NCBI GenBank assembly: GCA_002749535.1
Contig: MZZL01000380.1
Coordinates: 310,001 to 374,000, forward strand
Direction of reading: 5' to 3'
DNA: 64,000 bases
Origin: Apophysomyces variabilis
Lineage: Eukaryota; Mucoromycota; Mucoromycetes; Mucorales; Mucoraceae
The notes under the pieces are model-generated. The model did no database searches. It worked only from the letters and a program-made list of their open reading frames with translations, and was not told the origin of the DNA. Position 1 is the stretch's first letter; each line of letters begins with the position of its first letter. The position numbers and the translations under genes were made by a program. Shown piece by piece: positions 11,301-22,043 of the stretch.

Positions 11301-13041
11301 TCAATATCGAGTTGATTCATAACGCTTCACATACAATGCCAAAAGGCCTCAGATATTGTGTCACTAAAATCCCCATATGCTATGAGCAAAATATGCCATT
11401 TGTCTTTTGCAAAGGTGGGGGAGATCGTTGCAATAATGTAAAATATTTTGAGATTAGCCAACGACATGTCCACTCGAAACAATTAAATTTATTTATCGTT
11501 TAAATTCGCTCGAGACTTTGCTTGGAAGGAATGTTATAACAAGTCATGAAGCCTCAGCAAACTATCACTGTACAACATCTCGTACACAGTGACTACAATC
11601 TTATGCCAATCTCGATATCTTCCAAGGTCGCACTGCTGGAAAGAAGGAATCAATTACCTTTAGCATATGAATCACGAACGCTTAACGAGATTGTTTTAAT
11701 TTTCCGAGCACCTTTTCCATAGCTTATCACTATTCTAAAATATGGTATGTACAGCTCTCTTGATACACTACAAAGAAAAGGAAATAGTATGCTATTTAAC
11801 ATCAGTAGCATAAATTTTAGTGTTTACACATAACCAGACGCAAACGTAGAAAAAACAGCAGTATAACAAGATTTTAGTTGCAAGTTGCAAAAATCAGGTC
11901 GACCTGACAATCTTATAGCTAGCCTTCTTCTAGATTATGCAACTCCGACTGCGCAAGAAGATAAACAAATAATATTTACGTGATTTATATGTAGCATATG
12001 AGCAAGAACTAACGTTTATAAGTTTCTATTCTAAACGTTTAAAAATGAACAACATTCAAGAAGTGGTTATTTTCCCGTGAGTCCCAGGATATACCCTCCC
12101 AATATTGTCTTAGATATTACTTGTCGCTGACTGCCATATATCGGTGTAATCTATTGTACAATAGAGCTATTGAATTGCGACTATTATCGGCATGGTATCT
12201 GGTACTACTAACTAGAAGGGTAATGGGTGCATTTCGCCATGGTTGTGATATGAATAAATCACCTGGCTTCTGAGGGCACTGTTGCGGCATATAGCGAAGC
12301 TCTTCCTTACTATCCTATAAAGGGGTTCAACAATGTTATGATAATATAGGAAGAGGATTTTCATATCGAAATTTCGAAAAGTTGAGGTCCGTTTATGGGT
12401 AAAAAAATTTACTGAATGAAAACTTTAAGAAGTACTCAAACAAGATAGCAATTTATCTTTGCAACTTATGTGCAGAAAATAAATTGCAACCTGGTAGAAG
12501 TTGTTGCAATCAGACAACAACACAAAGGTGAAAAAAAAAATGCCAGCGAAAGGGCAATACAGTCAATTTACGGTACAAGTAGGAAGCGAACATGGTAGTC
12601 ATATGGTCATTACGTTCAATTGCAGATTTTCATTGTTACAAAGGTGTCCCCATGCAATTTACTGAGGATATAAGAGATTGTCGTATGGTATCCTAGATTG
12701 ATGAGTCCTGAATATCTGTGTCATGTTGTCTGGACAGATACGTACATAAGTTGATTCTGCGCCAACTTGGGGTGCCTTTACCACACGGTTACCAAGCATT
12801 CCAAACCGCCATAGAACTGATAGCCGTACGAACAAAATCTTTCCCAAAATGTTTCCAGTTAAACATGATTCTATCAGGCACGAATGAGCCTACAATGTAT
12901 AAATGTTGACAAAACCAAAGAGTTCTTTTCTCAAGAAAACTTCATTTAACCAAAGTGCTCAAACAGTTGTAAACCGAAATTCTTTTGCTAATTATCTTAT
13001 ATTATTGTTGGTATCGTTATTCTTCATGTTGGGTTATAAGC
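8400..13041. other. Long gene-poor region, no gene supported
   Basis: 4.6 kb without a recognisable gene. The longest open frame is 11006-11503 (+). It begins with TTG rather than ATG, has a Lys/Arg-rich middle and scattered Cys, and matches nothing I know. Frames at 10761-10958 and 12659-12909 are also without motif. This looks like diffuse, decayed intergenic DNA. Confidence 0.5.
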
Positions 13042-13204
13042 ATGTCTGAAGCTCCTTGTTCAGCATGTCAATCACAAGCTGAATTTCGTGTCTGGATCGC
13101 TCATGTAAGTCACGAGCAGAAGCGGTCATTTTCCTATTATACAGCGGTGGACTAACGAAGTGATGTTTGGCGCATTAATCGTACTAGGAATAATTGGTTC
13201 TTAA
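13042..13204 (+). CDS. 40-residue single-span membrane microprotein (candidate)
   Basis: The exons are 13042-13104 and 13145-13204, separated by a 40-nt intron (GTAAGT...ATACAG) in phase 0. Without splicing the frame stops inside the intron. The protein starts MSEAPCSACQ, with a CxxC pair near the N-terminus, and has a basic/aromatic stretch at the exon junction. It ends in one hydrophobic segment (FGALIVLGIIGS), which is the shape of a C-tail-anchored or small respiratory-chain accessory protein. Its stop codon is only 9 bp from that of the convergent LYR-like gene. I do not recognise the family. The perfect donor and acceptor, the phase and the membrane span support it, but it is too short for certainty. 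Confidence 0.5.
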
Positions 13205-13213
13205 TATGTATAT

Positions 13214-13532
13214 TTACCGGATATCGTAACAATTTTCGTAGTACTGCAAATCGCATAGGTTACGCACAACGTCATATTCCAAACCCCGACACTGTGCTGC
13301 TATGCTTAAGAATTCGAGTGTGTTTTGTGCTGCAAACTCGTCATAAGATCAGTGTTCTTTTGCAGTAAAACCCCTTACATCGCGCATTTAAATCCGCCAG
13401 TGTGGACGGGTCAACCTCATGACGATATTTTTCAAATTGTTTGCGAATTCGTTGCCGAATACACTCCTGTCTAAGTCTTTCTCCTTTAACAGCTGCATAC
13501 CCCACTTTCAAGAAAGTTCGATAGCTGCACAT
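13214..13532 (-). CDS. LYR-motif-like small mitochondrial protein
   Basis: The exons are 13379-13532 and 13214-13329 with a 49-nt intron (donor GTAAGG, acceptor TTGCAG). The total is 89 residues. The N-terminus carries an SYR...F element at residues 3-8, followed by a basic helix with RQECIRQRIRKQFEKYR. The C-terminal half is helical and ends in YYEN. Size, helical content and the position of the tripeptide fit the Complex1_LYR superfamily, whose members bind mitochondrial acyl carrier protein and assist respiratory-complex or Fe-S assembly. Which member it is cannot be told. It lies about 450 bp beyond the end of the Fanzor-like gene, in the same orientation. Confidence 0.6.
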
Positions 13533-13979
13533 CAGAACGGAAAAGAAAGGAAAAAATAATTACGCCAAAATCATGATCTGAGACTTAAAAACTTTCAACT
13601 TAAGTCACAATCGGAAAGAGTACCCTGCGCAACCCTTAATGGAGTCTTTATCCCCCCCACGGTAATTTTCAAAAACCGCAACGAATAGGAAAAATACGGC
13701 TTGCGACAACTGGCTCTGGCCGTTATCAGCACATGTACTCTTTTTCCTACTGGTTTATTCAAAAGTTTTTTGAAGCTTTCATCCAAAATTGTTAGAAGAT
13801 TCCGCCCAAAATTGTTTGAAGATTTGGATATAAAAGTTATAAAGAATTTGCCAACAGCTGCTTGTGAGTATCCTCTTAAATGAGATAGAAGGCTTACCAA
13901 TTTGAACATCAAGAGAAGATAAGCATTAGCAGAGTAATACTAACAGGGAAACATTGTCTGATACCCGTACCGTAACAAT
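13533..13979. other. Flank between Fanzor-like gene and LYR-like gene
   Basis: There is no convincing protein gene; a minus-strand open frame (13595-13912) has no motif. In Fanzor and TnpB loci the guide (omega) RNA covers the 3' end of the nuclease frame and its downstream flank, which here would be this stretch read on the minus strand. I can see only short potential stems, for example CGGT...ACCG near 13660-13678, so the assignment is inference. Confidence 0.3.
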
Positions 13980-16860
13980 CTAAATCCTAGTGGGGGAACC
14001 CGCGTTCGCAGCGGTGATATTGGTTCGAGTTTCGTCTGGCACGGGTCGACTGAAGATAGCGGGTCGGTTTCCAGTAGACCATACTGATACGGCGATTTCA
14101 AAAAGATTTTTGGCAGCATTAACATCTCGATTCCCCAGGGTACCGCAGGTTTTACAGTCCAGGACACTGTGGTGAGTAACGCCATCCAAAGTCGAGTTTC
14201 GTCAAACTTCTGCTATGGCACGAGTTGCATATCTAGGTATGATTATATGAGATAAAAACAATTGCAATATAATATGACTAGTTTGTTTACCTGAGACAAT
14301 AGGTATTCGTCTATGGTCACAACAAGGACTTGGTAGTTTTTTTTCTTTTCGTTTAAGGCTCTTCCAAAGCTGGCTCACAACTCCTGGGGGACGTCGTTTA
14401 TACTTCATTTGACCTTTGCCAAACATTCCGCTGCCGAAGACAACAAGAGGCATCTTGCCATCATTATCAAGCTTTACTTTTGTTTTCCTCCAACGAGGGA
14501 GTCTTCGATCGCTGGTTGTCGACCTAACAGCGGATTCTGCGGTCTTACTAAGAGTGTAACAAACATATCGCTCGTTATAAACCTAGACATAGAGAGCTAG
14601 AATATTTTACTTACACTTCTACACCTTGAGTAGCATTGCTCGCTTCATCCTGACGTTCCCTTATTCTCTTCTCCTTTTTTCTCTCGCGATTTCTTGATCT
14701 TTCTTTTCTGTTTCTCTTTGTTTTTTTCCTCTTTCTACGATTGTACTTCTTTCCACTGTGCACGAAAATATTGGCTACTTCCTCTCGCACCCGTTGTCTG
14801 CCTTGGTAGTTGTGAAAACGAGAATGACCGCGGCCAGAGTGATAGAACCTAAAAATCGCATCTCGGTGCGTAAAAAAATAACTCACGTATTTAGTGTATT
14901 GGTCATTTTCAGTTGTCTTGCCCGTGGGAAACTTGGACTCGATGTCTTTGATGTCAGTTGCCTGTTTGTCTTTGTCTAAGGCGTGATTCCCACGACCTGA
15001 CCAGTGACAGCATAATATGACTGTAAGAGGCATTGAATAAGTGTCCAATGGCTGGATCCACCACAACAGGTCGGTAAAATTGGGCAACTTCGTCAGTGGT
15101 CAAATCTTGGAGCCTGATTTGTTCTTCTGAATGGCTTTGGGTGCTTTTCGCCCGGGAGAACTGGAAATTAACTGAGAACCCGTCTGTCATTATTTGATTA
15201 CGAAATAGTTGCCGATTCTCTCTCCTGTGCCAAATGTGAGTTTTGGGGCCATAGTCAGCTGCATAATAGTATGTCCTACCTTCCGATCATATTTCTCGAG
15301 ATTGAAGTACTGGTTAAACAAATTGAAGTTTGCTTCATACTTGTCAAATGAGCCATGGTTGTTGTTGGATCGACGAGCTGACGAAAGTATCTGCAGTGCG
15401 TTACCGTTAGTTGTTACAAATCTCCAGCCGAACGAAGGAATGGGGACCAAAGAAAACAGACTTGGCGGCGTGATGCTTTGTTGGTCATCATCTTGAATTC
15501 CGGCTAAACCTATGAGAGCTGAAGCTGCCTCGGCTTCTCGATGCGCCAAAGTGAAGCTTTGTAGTATGAAGCGGAGCACAGGAACATATGAGCCGGGCGA
15601 AGCAGACAGATCGCCGGAACGACAAGGGCCGTGTATGTGATGACCGACCTCATCGAACACTGTCTTCGCAGCATTCACTGCACGAATATATACTATGCTT
15701 ACTGATGTTGTCGGCCAGTGTGGCTCACCATCAACGATGACTTCAACTACCGTAATCCCAACAGATCGCTTTCATTTGAGATTTGGTAAGCTCCTATGTA
15801 GAACATAAGTTTTAACGCAACACATCTATAGAATCCATGCTGGAAGAAGCTGCCCGAATCGATGTATGCAATAAGCGGTAATGTGGTTATTGTTTTCGAC
15901 TATATGGTTCGTATAAGCGGTCTGCAACGTGGTGCATGCGGCTGCAAGAGCGTCACTGTATCCGACAAATCCTCGTAGAGGATAAACTATTTCTGGATGC
16001 TGTTGGCTGAATGTGTCCCAATGTATACGCACGCTTGGAGGAAATTTTGTGTTCTTGTTTGAGATCGCTTTCCGAAATACTAACTGGCAGACTCTGTACC
16101 AGAAATTTTGCGAGAATATGTAAACCGGAATCTCTGTTTCAGCATTGTTAATGACGTATCCATTTACAAAGATCTGCGCTCGGCAAAACGACTTCTCGAA
16201 CGAAGCTACATAGCTCAGTAATCTTGCGGTGCAACTGGTCACGGTGCTCGGCACGAACAACTGAATCAAATGGGGCCACCCTTGTGTACGTTTCGTTACT
16301 AGAAGCGAAGGTTTCTCGAACCTTTTCTTTGATAGTCGTAACATGATCCTCTCATTGAAGCGATCTTGCTGTTGCAGTCCCGTCTGCCCACAAGAACTAC
16401 ACACCGCTGAAGAAGTCGATGGATTTTTGTTTTGCCGATCGCGTTCGACTCTTCCGCGCTTCTTTTGTCTCTTAGTCTCAATGTTCTCTTCCCTGTTAAA
16501 AATTATGCGATTAGGGTTTTGACTATGGTCAATCTGCTTCTTTTGTGCCGTATGCTTTTGACAAGGGGCATTCGCGACTTCTCTTTGTCTTATGCCCAAG
16601 GGCACCGCAATCTCGACATGTAGCTATGGATATGCCGTGTAAAATCAATGAGTTTCATATATCAGCAACATACCTTGTTGTGCCTCGGCTTCCTCTGCCT
16701 CTCGCTGAAATTTTCGTATTACTTTTTTAATAAGCATGTACAAAATAGGAGGATAAAGGGGCAGACCAAGCGAAACTAAAATTGCTGACAAGAGAAGTAA
16801 TGAATCCATTGGCAAAAGAAGTGGAAGAAAGAGGTGCATAAGTGGGAAAACGGAGTGGCA
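13980..16860 (-). pseudogene. Fanzor-like RNA-guided nuclease (TnpB relative), decayed
   Basis: Reading the minus strand from right to left, the pieces follow the order of fungal Fanzor proteins. First is a helical N-terminal exon (to about 16655). Next, after an intron, comes a zinc-knuckle CRDCGALGHKTKRSRECP (about 16570-16625), then a second CSSCGQTG. A long middle region (15826-16400) has TSCTARLLSYVASFE and IHWDTFSQQHPEIVYPLRGF. It is followed by SLVPIPSFGWRFVTT (about 15430-15470), VVVDP (candidate RuvC-I Asp at 15056-15058), a Lys/Arg-rich linker, PLVVFGSGMFGKGQ, and VVTIDEYLLS (14291-14322). After an intron at 14233-14290 come ICNSC and CKTCG (14143-14158), then NRDVNAAKN (RuvC-III Asp, 14105-14131). 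The two CxxC pairs form the zinc ribbon. Frame changes at an A8 run (14337-14344) and near 14187, and one between the zinc knuckle and the next segment, show that the copy is probably broken. No associated transposase is seen. Confidence 0.8.
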
Positions 16861-16980
16861 TCTAAGTTTTGACAACTCCCGAAGTCTGATGACGAGTCAC
16901 TTCGATCACTGTTCAATCGACAACATCTTCACAAACACATCATTTAAGCCGTTGGAGAAAACGTGCAAACACCGTTTTTT

Positions 16981-17018
16981 CGAATAACATATAACTACCA
17001 AATCTATATGTTATTTCG
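16981..17018. repeat. Imperfect inverted repeat next to the Fanzor-like gene
   Basis: CGAATAACATATA, an 11-bp spacer, then TATATGTTATTTCG. The arms match except for one inserted base. It lies about 120 bp upstream of the N-terminal exon and could be a hairpin at an element end, or chance in AT-rich DNA. Confidence 0.6.
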
Positions 17019-17019
17019 T

Positions 17020-18960
17020 TTAGCAGCTTAAGCATGAATATGAGTAAACGCTTTCATTCTAAGTTGAACTTATCTTTGCCTGAAACATAATGACGATATG
17101 TATACGAAACTGATCAATCCCACTAACTGCAAAATACATAGATTACCTAATGCACACTTATTTTTTAGCCTTTCACAATGTAAAAGAGGCAAGGAAAAAA
17201 ACAGTTGCAGAATGCTGGATAACCTAGGAGAATCCCATCACAAAGCTTGATTGGACTACAGGCACACGGCTTCTTAAATGTACACATCTACTCATTTCTA
17301 TTTCTCCTCAAGTCTCTCTTTGATATGACAGGCTGTTTTTGAGAGCTTCCGCAATGATATGTATATTATGGTTAACTGGGATATGGGTCACTTTATGACT
17401 AACTGTTACATACATTTTCTGGGTTCGGTATGTTCAATCCGTTGTTTTCCTCACAAATACTATTGACCTTTGATAAGCGAGCTGGATCCATTTCAAGAAT
17501 CAAATAGAATGATATACTTTGGACTCAAAGTCTTCCATTTTTCTAGTTGTCTTCCACTTCCTCCTTTTATCAAATTATGGGCATGATTAGCATTATTATG
17601 TATGAAGTGGTTCCTCTAATTTGTTCAATACAAAGGGTAGTTATGAACGACATTTCACGTAATTGAGAAAGCTAGTATGGTGGCATAATTAATAGCTCCG
17701 TAATTATCTTGTTTGTGAGATGATCCACAGGACATTGAGAACAAGGATCAGCATCTTGAGAACCATGGCTTCATTTAAGCAGCATGTAATCCTCCTAGTA
17801 TGTAGTAATATTCAGTAATTCAAATTATTTACGATAACAATTATCATTGACTTTCTTTCATTTACTGTAAATGATACGTTTAATAAAGTTTAAGCTTTAC
17901 CAACTGCTTTTCCATACATCATAAAGGTATCTGGCGTTTTGCATGACACAAAAAGAATCGGCTACACTATTTTCGCTGATATTTTCCCTTATCCTCAACT
18001 ATTTTAAGCATTGGGTCGTTTAGAATTACCTTCCATTTAGTGGGATGGGTATCTATGTCTTCGTGATGGAGTTACGCTTGCCCCTGAACGAGAACACGTC
18101 TTTGATTCAAAATCTCTTATTGGAACCTTCATGGTTTGATTGGATGATTTTGCAAAATTTGACTTTTCGAAACTTCAACCAATTGAGGGTGGAATTTTCA
18201 AAAACTTTTGAAAAAACCTGTAGTTGTGTGCGCGTTTCTATTTTTTATTTGGTGAATCCAAAAAAGATTTTGCATGATTGGATGAAAATATTTGCGGTCA
18301 GACTACCCTTCTTTGCGTAAAGTCGTGTCATTGCATTATTCATGACAATATAATAACCGTTGACTCCGTGGCGATCCAATGTTTTGTGATCGCCTAATAA
18401 ACAAACGTTAAGATACAGTAGAAGAAAAAAAGAACATAACTACATGCAGGGAAAATAAAAGTGGAATGTAAGGCAATACAATTGAGTAGAACCGGAACTG
18501 GGGTACATTACCCTGACAGCTTCTGATACCATAACTGACAGAAACGAATACGATAGCATCAATGACGTATAGAAACGAACGAAGAGGTTTATTTCCTCTA
18601 CAGGTGTTCCATTCTGTTCCAGATCTTGCATCAGACGGAGTCCATTTACTCTAGGAAAACTATTGTCTTATCTCTGAATTGTTGGCATCCATAAGACATC
18701 CATCGATTTTCTTATCCATGACTGTGATTTTTGGCTTCAGTAATCTCGTACTATTTAAAAGCGAAGGGACAACACCTTTTCAATTCTTTGGCTCTGTTAT
18801 CCAAAACATCCCTGGTATGTACTTCACATTGATTATATGTACAGAATGACTGATATCCCGCTTCTGTAACCTTTAGCCTGCATGACCTCTGTCCCGAACC
18901 ACCTTGGTTGTGCGAGTAAGCTTCCTGCACTCCACTTGGTAAGTAAAAAATAAATGTTGT
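17020..18960. other. Intergenic, no gene supported
   Basis: A plus-strand open frame at 18045-18320 (91 codons, no motif) and a few shorter ones are the only candidates. No RNA gene was recognised. Confidence 0.5.
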
Positions 18961-18989
18961 CTGTTTATGTACAGTGTTATTCATTATCT

Positions 18990-19166
18990 TCTGCTTCCAA
19001 GTCCTCGCCAGTGTTGCATCGCTTCAGGTCCTCTGCAGTGCGTTACACACAAACCGGCCACTCATGGAAGCCGTGCCTCTCTCTCACCGCCCCCACCGAT
19101 ACAGGTGCGGGGCCGGCCCCTACCTTAGGGTAGGATTACCCTTCGCGGGTAAATAAAAAAAAATAG
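18990..19166 (+). mobile_element. Possible retroposon 3' end (hairpins plus A-tail)
   Basis: A GC-rich island in AT-rich DNA. It contains GGGGCCGGCCCC (19109-19120), the perfect hairpin CCTACC-TTAG-GGTAGG (19119-19134), and a second hairpin TTACCC-TTCGC-GGGTAA (19136-19152). It runs straight into an A-rich tail at 19151-19163. Consecutive 3' hairpins followed by poly(A) are typical of LINE or SINE ends. There is no reverse transcriptase frame upstream, so it would be a 5'-truncated copy or a SINE. Confidence 0.45.
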
Positions 19167-19735
19167 ATGTCAAGCTATCCTTCCATTTACTAACCATGAA
19201 CATTCTTTCACGCTGCTCGAATGAATTTTGTGTCCACGGAAGGACCAAGTTGAGATAAGTGAACTATATTTCCCGCATAATCTATTTACTAATGACGCAT
19301 ATTTATATCCCTTTTAGCGCAAAATTGATCCTTGCATGCACACAAATTTATTTAGAGTAGCGTAAAGATATGTTCAATAAACAGTATAACGTGTCTAAAG
19401 CATTTTTAACAGAGACATACCGAGTCTATAATATTCGGTACATACAAAGTGTCCACTCTTCCCATGCCTACCTATGCTTTGTCTAGAAAAGGAAGGTATC
19501 AGATGGAAGGTGAACGCCTGAATCTCCAGTAAAGTCGGTGTTTCGTGGCATTTCCGGTATGCTTGCATCTACGCTACATCGACAAAGCAAGAAGTTCTAA
19601 AGAGTATTAAATTGTCCTCTGTTGTGTTTGTTGACGTTCAATACCAGGGGAAGCGTCTAAGCCAACCGAACCTTAAAGTTGGTTAAAAGTTCACATGCGA
19701 TTTTGCCAACATCACTTTACCCCTGCTTGTTACTG

Positions 19736-21031
19736 ATGATGAGCGAAATTGTCCTCTTGGATACGGAATCCAACTTTAACAACATCAAATGTATATCTCT
19801 GCCGTTTGATAAAGGTGTTCCAGAGTATTATGCAGTTTCCTATCGATGGGGTGACCATCCTGAATGGAAAGCACAGACCCCAAATTATACGGCATCCATC
19901 ACTTCAATTTCGCAAGGCAATCTGATCAAACTATGCAAGTTGTACCGTCGGGAAATACGATATATATGGATCGATGTCGTCTGTATCAATCAAGCAGACA
20001 AAAAACACAGAAAAATGGCCATCAAAAGCATGGATAATATATATCGAAGAGCAGAAAGGATAATCGCAGTGCCTGACTTATGTTATTGCGAGGAATGCCC
20101 GTTGATGGAAGATATTGCTAAGGAAGACATTGATTTGGCTATCGAGCAATTCTCGCGCTATAAACAATATATTATTGACAACGACGACGGCGATGAGGCG
20201 CTTGGATATTTCGACATTTTTGATGCAGCTGGATTTTGTACCATTTTGTCCTTACCCGGCACAAAGTTCATTGCCACGGTTGTGGAAGAATGGGCATGTA
20301 GATGTTGGGTTATCAGCGAACGAGTTATCGGCGTGACTCATAACAAGCTGGATGTAGTGATATTAAGAACCGCTGGCGCGCTTCCTGATCCTCATTCTTG
20401 CCCGTTCCTTGATATTGATTGGAGTATTGAGCTCGACCAATATACTTCCATCAGTGCCATCATCAATTCCGAATCAACAAAGTGCATCGACCGCTTATTT
20501 GCCATACTTCCCCACACTAAATACAAGGACGTAGTTCAAGCGTTAGCAGAAGAGGACCCAATAGTTGATGGCAAAATCGGCCTGAAGATGACTTTATTCG
20601 ATATCTTAGATATGGAGGGTAAAGTTGCATTATTGCAAGCCCAGATGCTTTCCCTTGAAAGCCTTCCACTTAAGCTGCCATCATTTATCGACAACGAACG
20701 GTTGCTGAAGCTGCCGTCCGTAATCTCGACATGTCATTGTAAACTCGAGGCAATGGTACGAGACGGAAAGTATACAGTAAAGATATCCGGACGCTATACC
20801 ACCTCCATTCCTCGGAAACTTCACCGCCAATGCAAGAAGGTGCTGGGTGGTAAGATCCAATCAGTGGTAGACATTCTTCTTACGACTGAAAAAAACGAAA
20901 CATATGATCGTACTGTACATAACTTTCTCCGATGTGCTGGCGCAAACGGCGTTTGGGTAGCAGATTCCATAGTAGTGGCACGCAAAATAACGTATGACAA
21001 ATACCCATACGGTGAATTCGTGATCATTTAA
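19736..21031 (+). CDS. HET-domain protein (heterokaryon incompatibility type)
   Basis: The protein is 431 residues, intronless, starting at the first ATG of the open frame (a second ATG follows at once). The HET domain (PF06985 type) is clear near the N-terminus: YAVSYRWGD, then IRYIWIDVVCINQADKKHR, then MDNIYRRAERIIAV. A WACRCWVISE segment follows, which corresponds to the W-x-R-x-W-x-x-QE block of the family. The rest is not recognised. In filamentous ascomycetes HET domains trigger cell death on non-self fusion; whether they do so in early-diverging fungi is not established. The gene stands alone, with about 1 kb of empty DNA downstream and the retroposon-like patch upstream. Confidence 0.85.
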   Translation: MMSEIVLLDTESNFNNIKCISLPFDKGVPEYYAVSYRWGDHPEWKAQTPNYTASITSISQGNLIKLCKLYRREIRYIWIDVVCINQADKKHRKMAIKSMDNIYRRAERIIAVPDLCYCEECPLMEDIAKEDIDLAIEQFSRYKQYIIDNDDGDEALGYFDIFDAAGFCTILSLPGTKFIATVVEEWACRCWVISERVIGVTHNKLDVVILRTAGALPDPHSCPFLDIDWSIELDQYTSISAIINSESTKCIDRLFAILPHTKYKDVVQALAEEDPIVDGKIGLKMTLFDILDMEGKVALLQAQMLSLESLPLKLPSFIDNERLLKLPSVISTCHCKLEAMVRDGKYTVKISGRYTTSIPRKLHRQCKKVLGGKIQSVVDILLTTEKNETYDRTVHNFLRCAGANGVWVADSIVVARKITYDKYPYGEFVII

Positions 21032-22043
21032 CACCTATCTCCTACGCAAAATGCAGACTGTAGAACTTACTGACCTTATATTATCACACACGCCTTGTCA
21101 TCTTCATTTTGCGCTGAAAAACAGCAAAGTTTAATGTCGGTCTGGATACGCACAAGGCAACAAACCTATTATTAACGCAGGGGAGCAAACTTGTTTATAT
21201 GTGAAGCAATATCCTCTAAAAATAAGAAAAGCTGCGTACGATTTCTTTGTAAAGTTCTATATTTAAGGCGTTCAATATCTCACTACAATGATTTAGCGAG
21301 CTGCTGCCAAGAAGAGCAGAATGTTGGTCTTTTGTTCGAGCAGTTTGCTTTGTCCTGAGCGGAGATAAGCGTCTCTTTAGATCATGTCGCAGTTCTCCCG
21401 CTGTCGCATGGTAAAACCAAGCGGCCCACTAAACCTGGGCTAACCGATCTTGTAATGGCTGGTTCACCGTAAACCTTTGATGTGTCTTACACTATCACAA
21501 AAAAGCAAATTCCAAGTGGCCCTTCCTGGAGACACGTTTTGTTATGACCGACTGTTCCTTATCGTGCTAAACTGCAATAGCGTACACAACTAAAACAACT
21601 AAGATACAGATAGAGTTTCTTTTCTTTGCCTCAACAACACCTGTCTTCAGCGTTTCAATTTATCCTTCAATAAGCCTGGTAAATGACATTATTCAACAAT
21701 TTTTCCTATAGTGAGTGCCATACGATGACTCTGTTGTGTAGCTGTAAATCACATAGCGGAGTTATTTCAGACCCAACATTAAATGGAGGCCAGTTGCGCT
21801 TATCTGGATTATGCTTTGCGGGGCCATTCGGGGGTCACTAATGTAGCACTAAACATGCCAAAATCGCGAAATACATCGGATCAGATACGTAAATAGTTGT
21901 GCTTTAATTCCGACTAATGTCCGTTAAAGTAATGCATTATGCAATGGAGATGATACGTTAACATGCGAAAAAAAAAGGGTATGTACAAGATTGGCAAGAG
22001 CAGGGAGCGGAATAAAATTGTAACTGGTGAAGTCTTTGCTTGG
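21032..22043. other. Intergenic, nothing recognised
   Basis: 1 kb between the HET gene and the 3' end of the transporter. No frames with coding character were seen. Confidence 0.5.

Noticed and set aside
11006..11503. 165-codon open frame in the gene-poor region
   Set aside because: It has no ATG at the start, no motif and no neighbouring exons. Frames of this length can occur by chance in 64 kb.
14611..14740. Lys/Arg-rich minus-strand frame as an independent gene
   Set aside because: It is part of the Fanzor-like protein (basic linker after the RuvC-I segment), not a separate gene.
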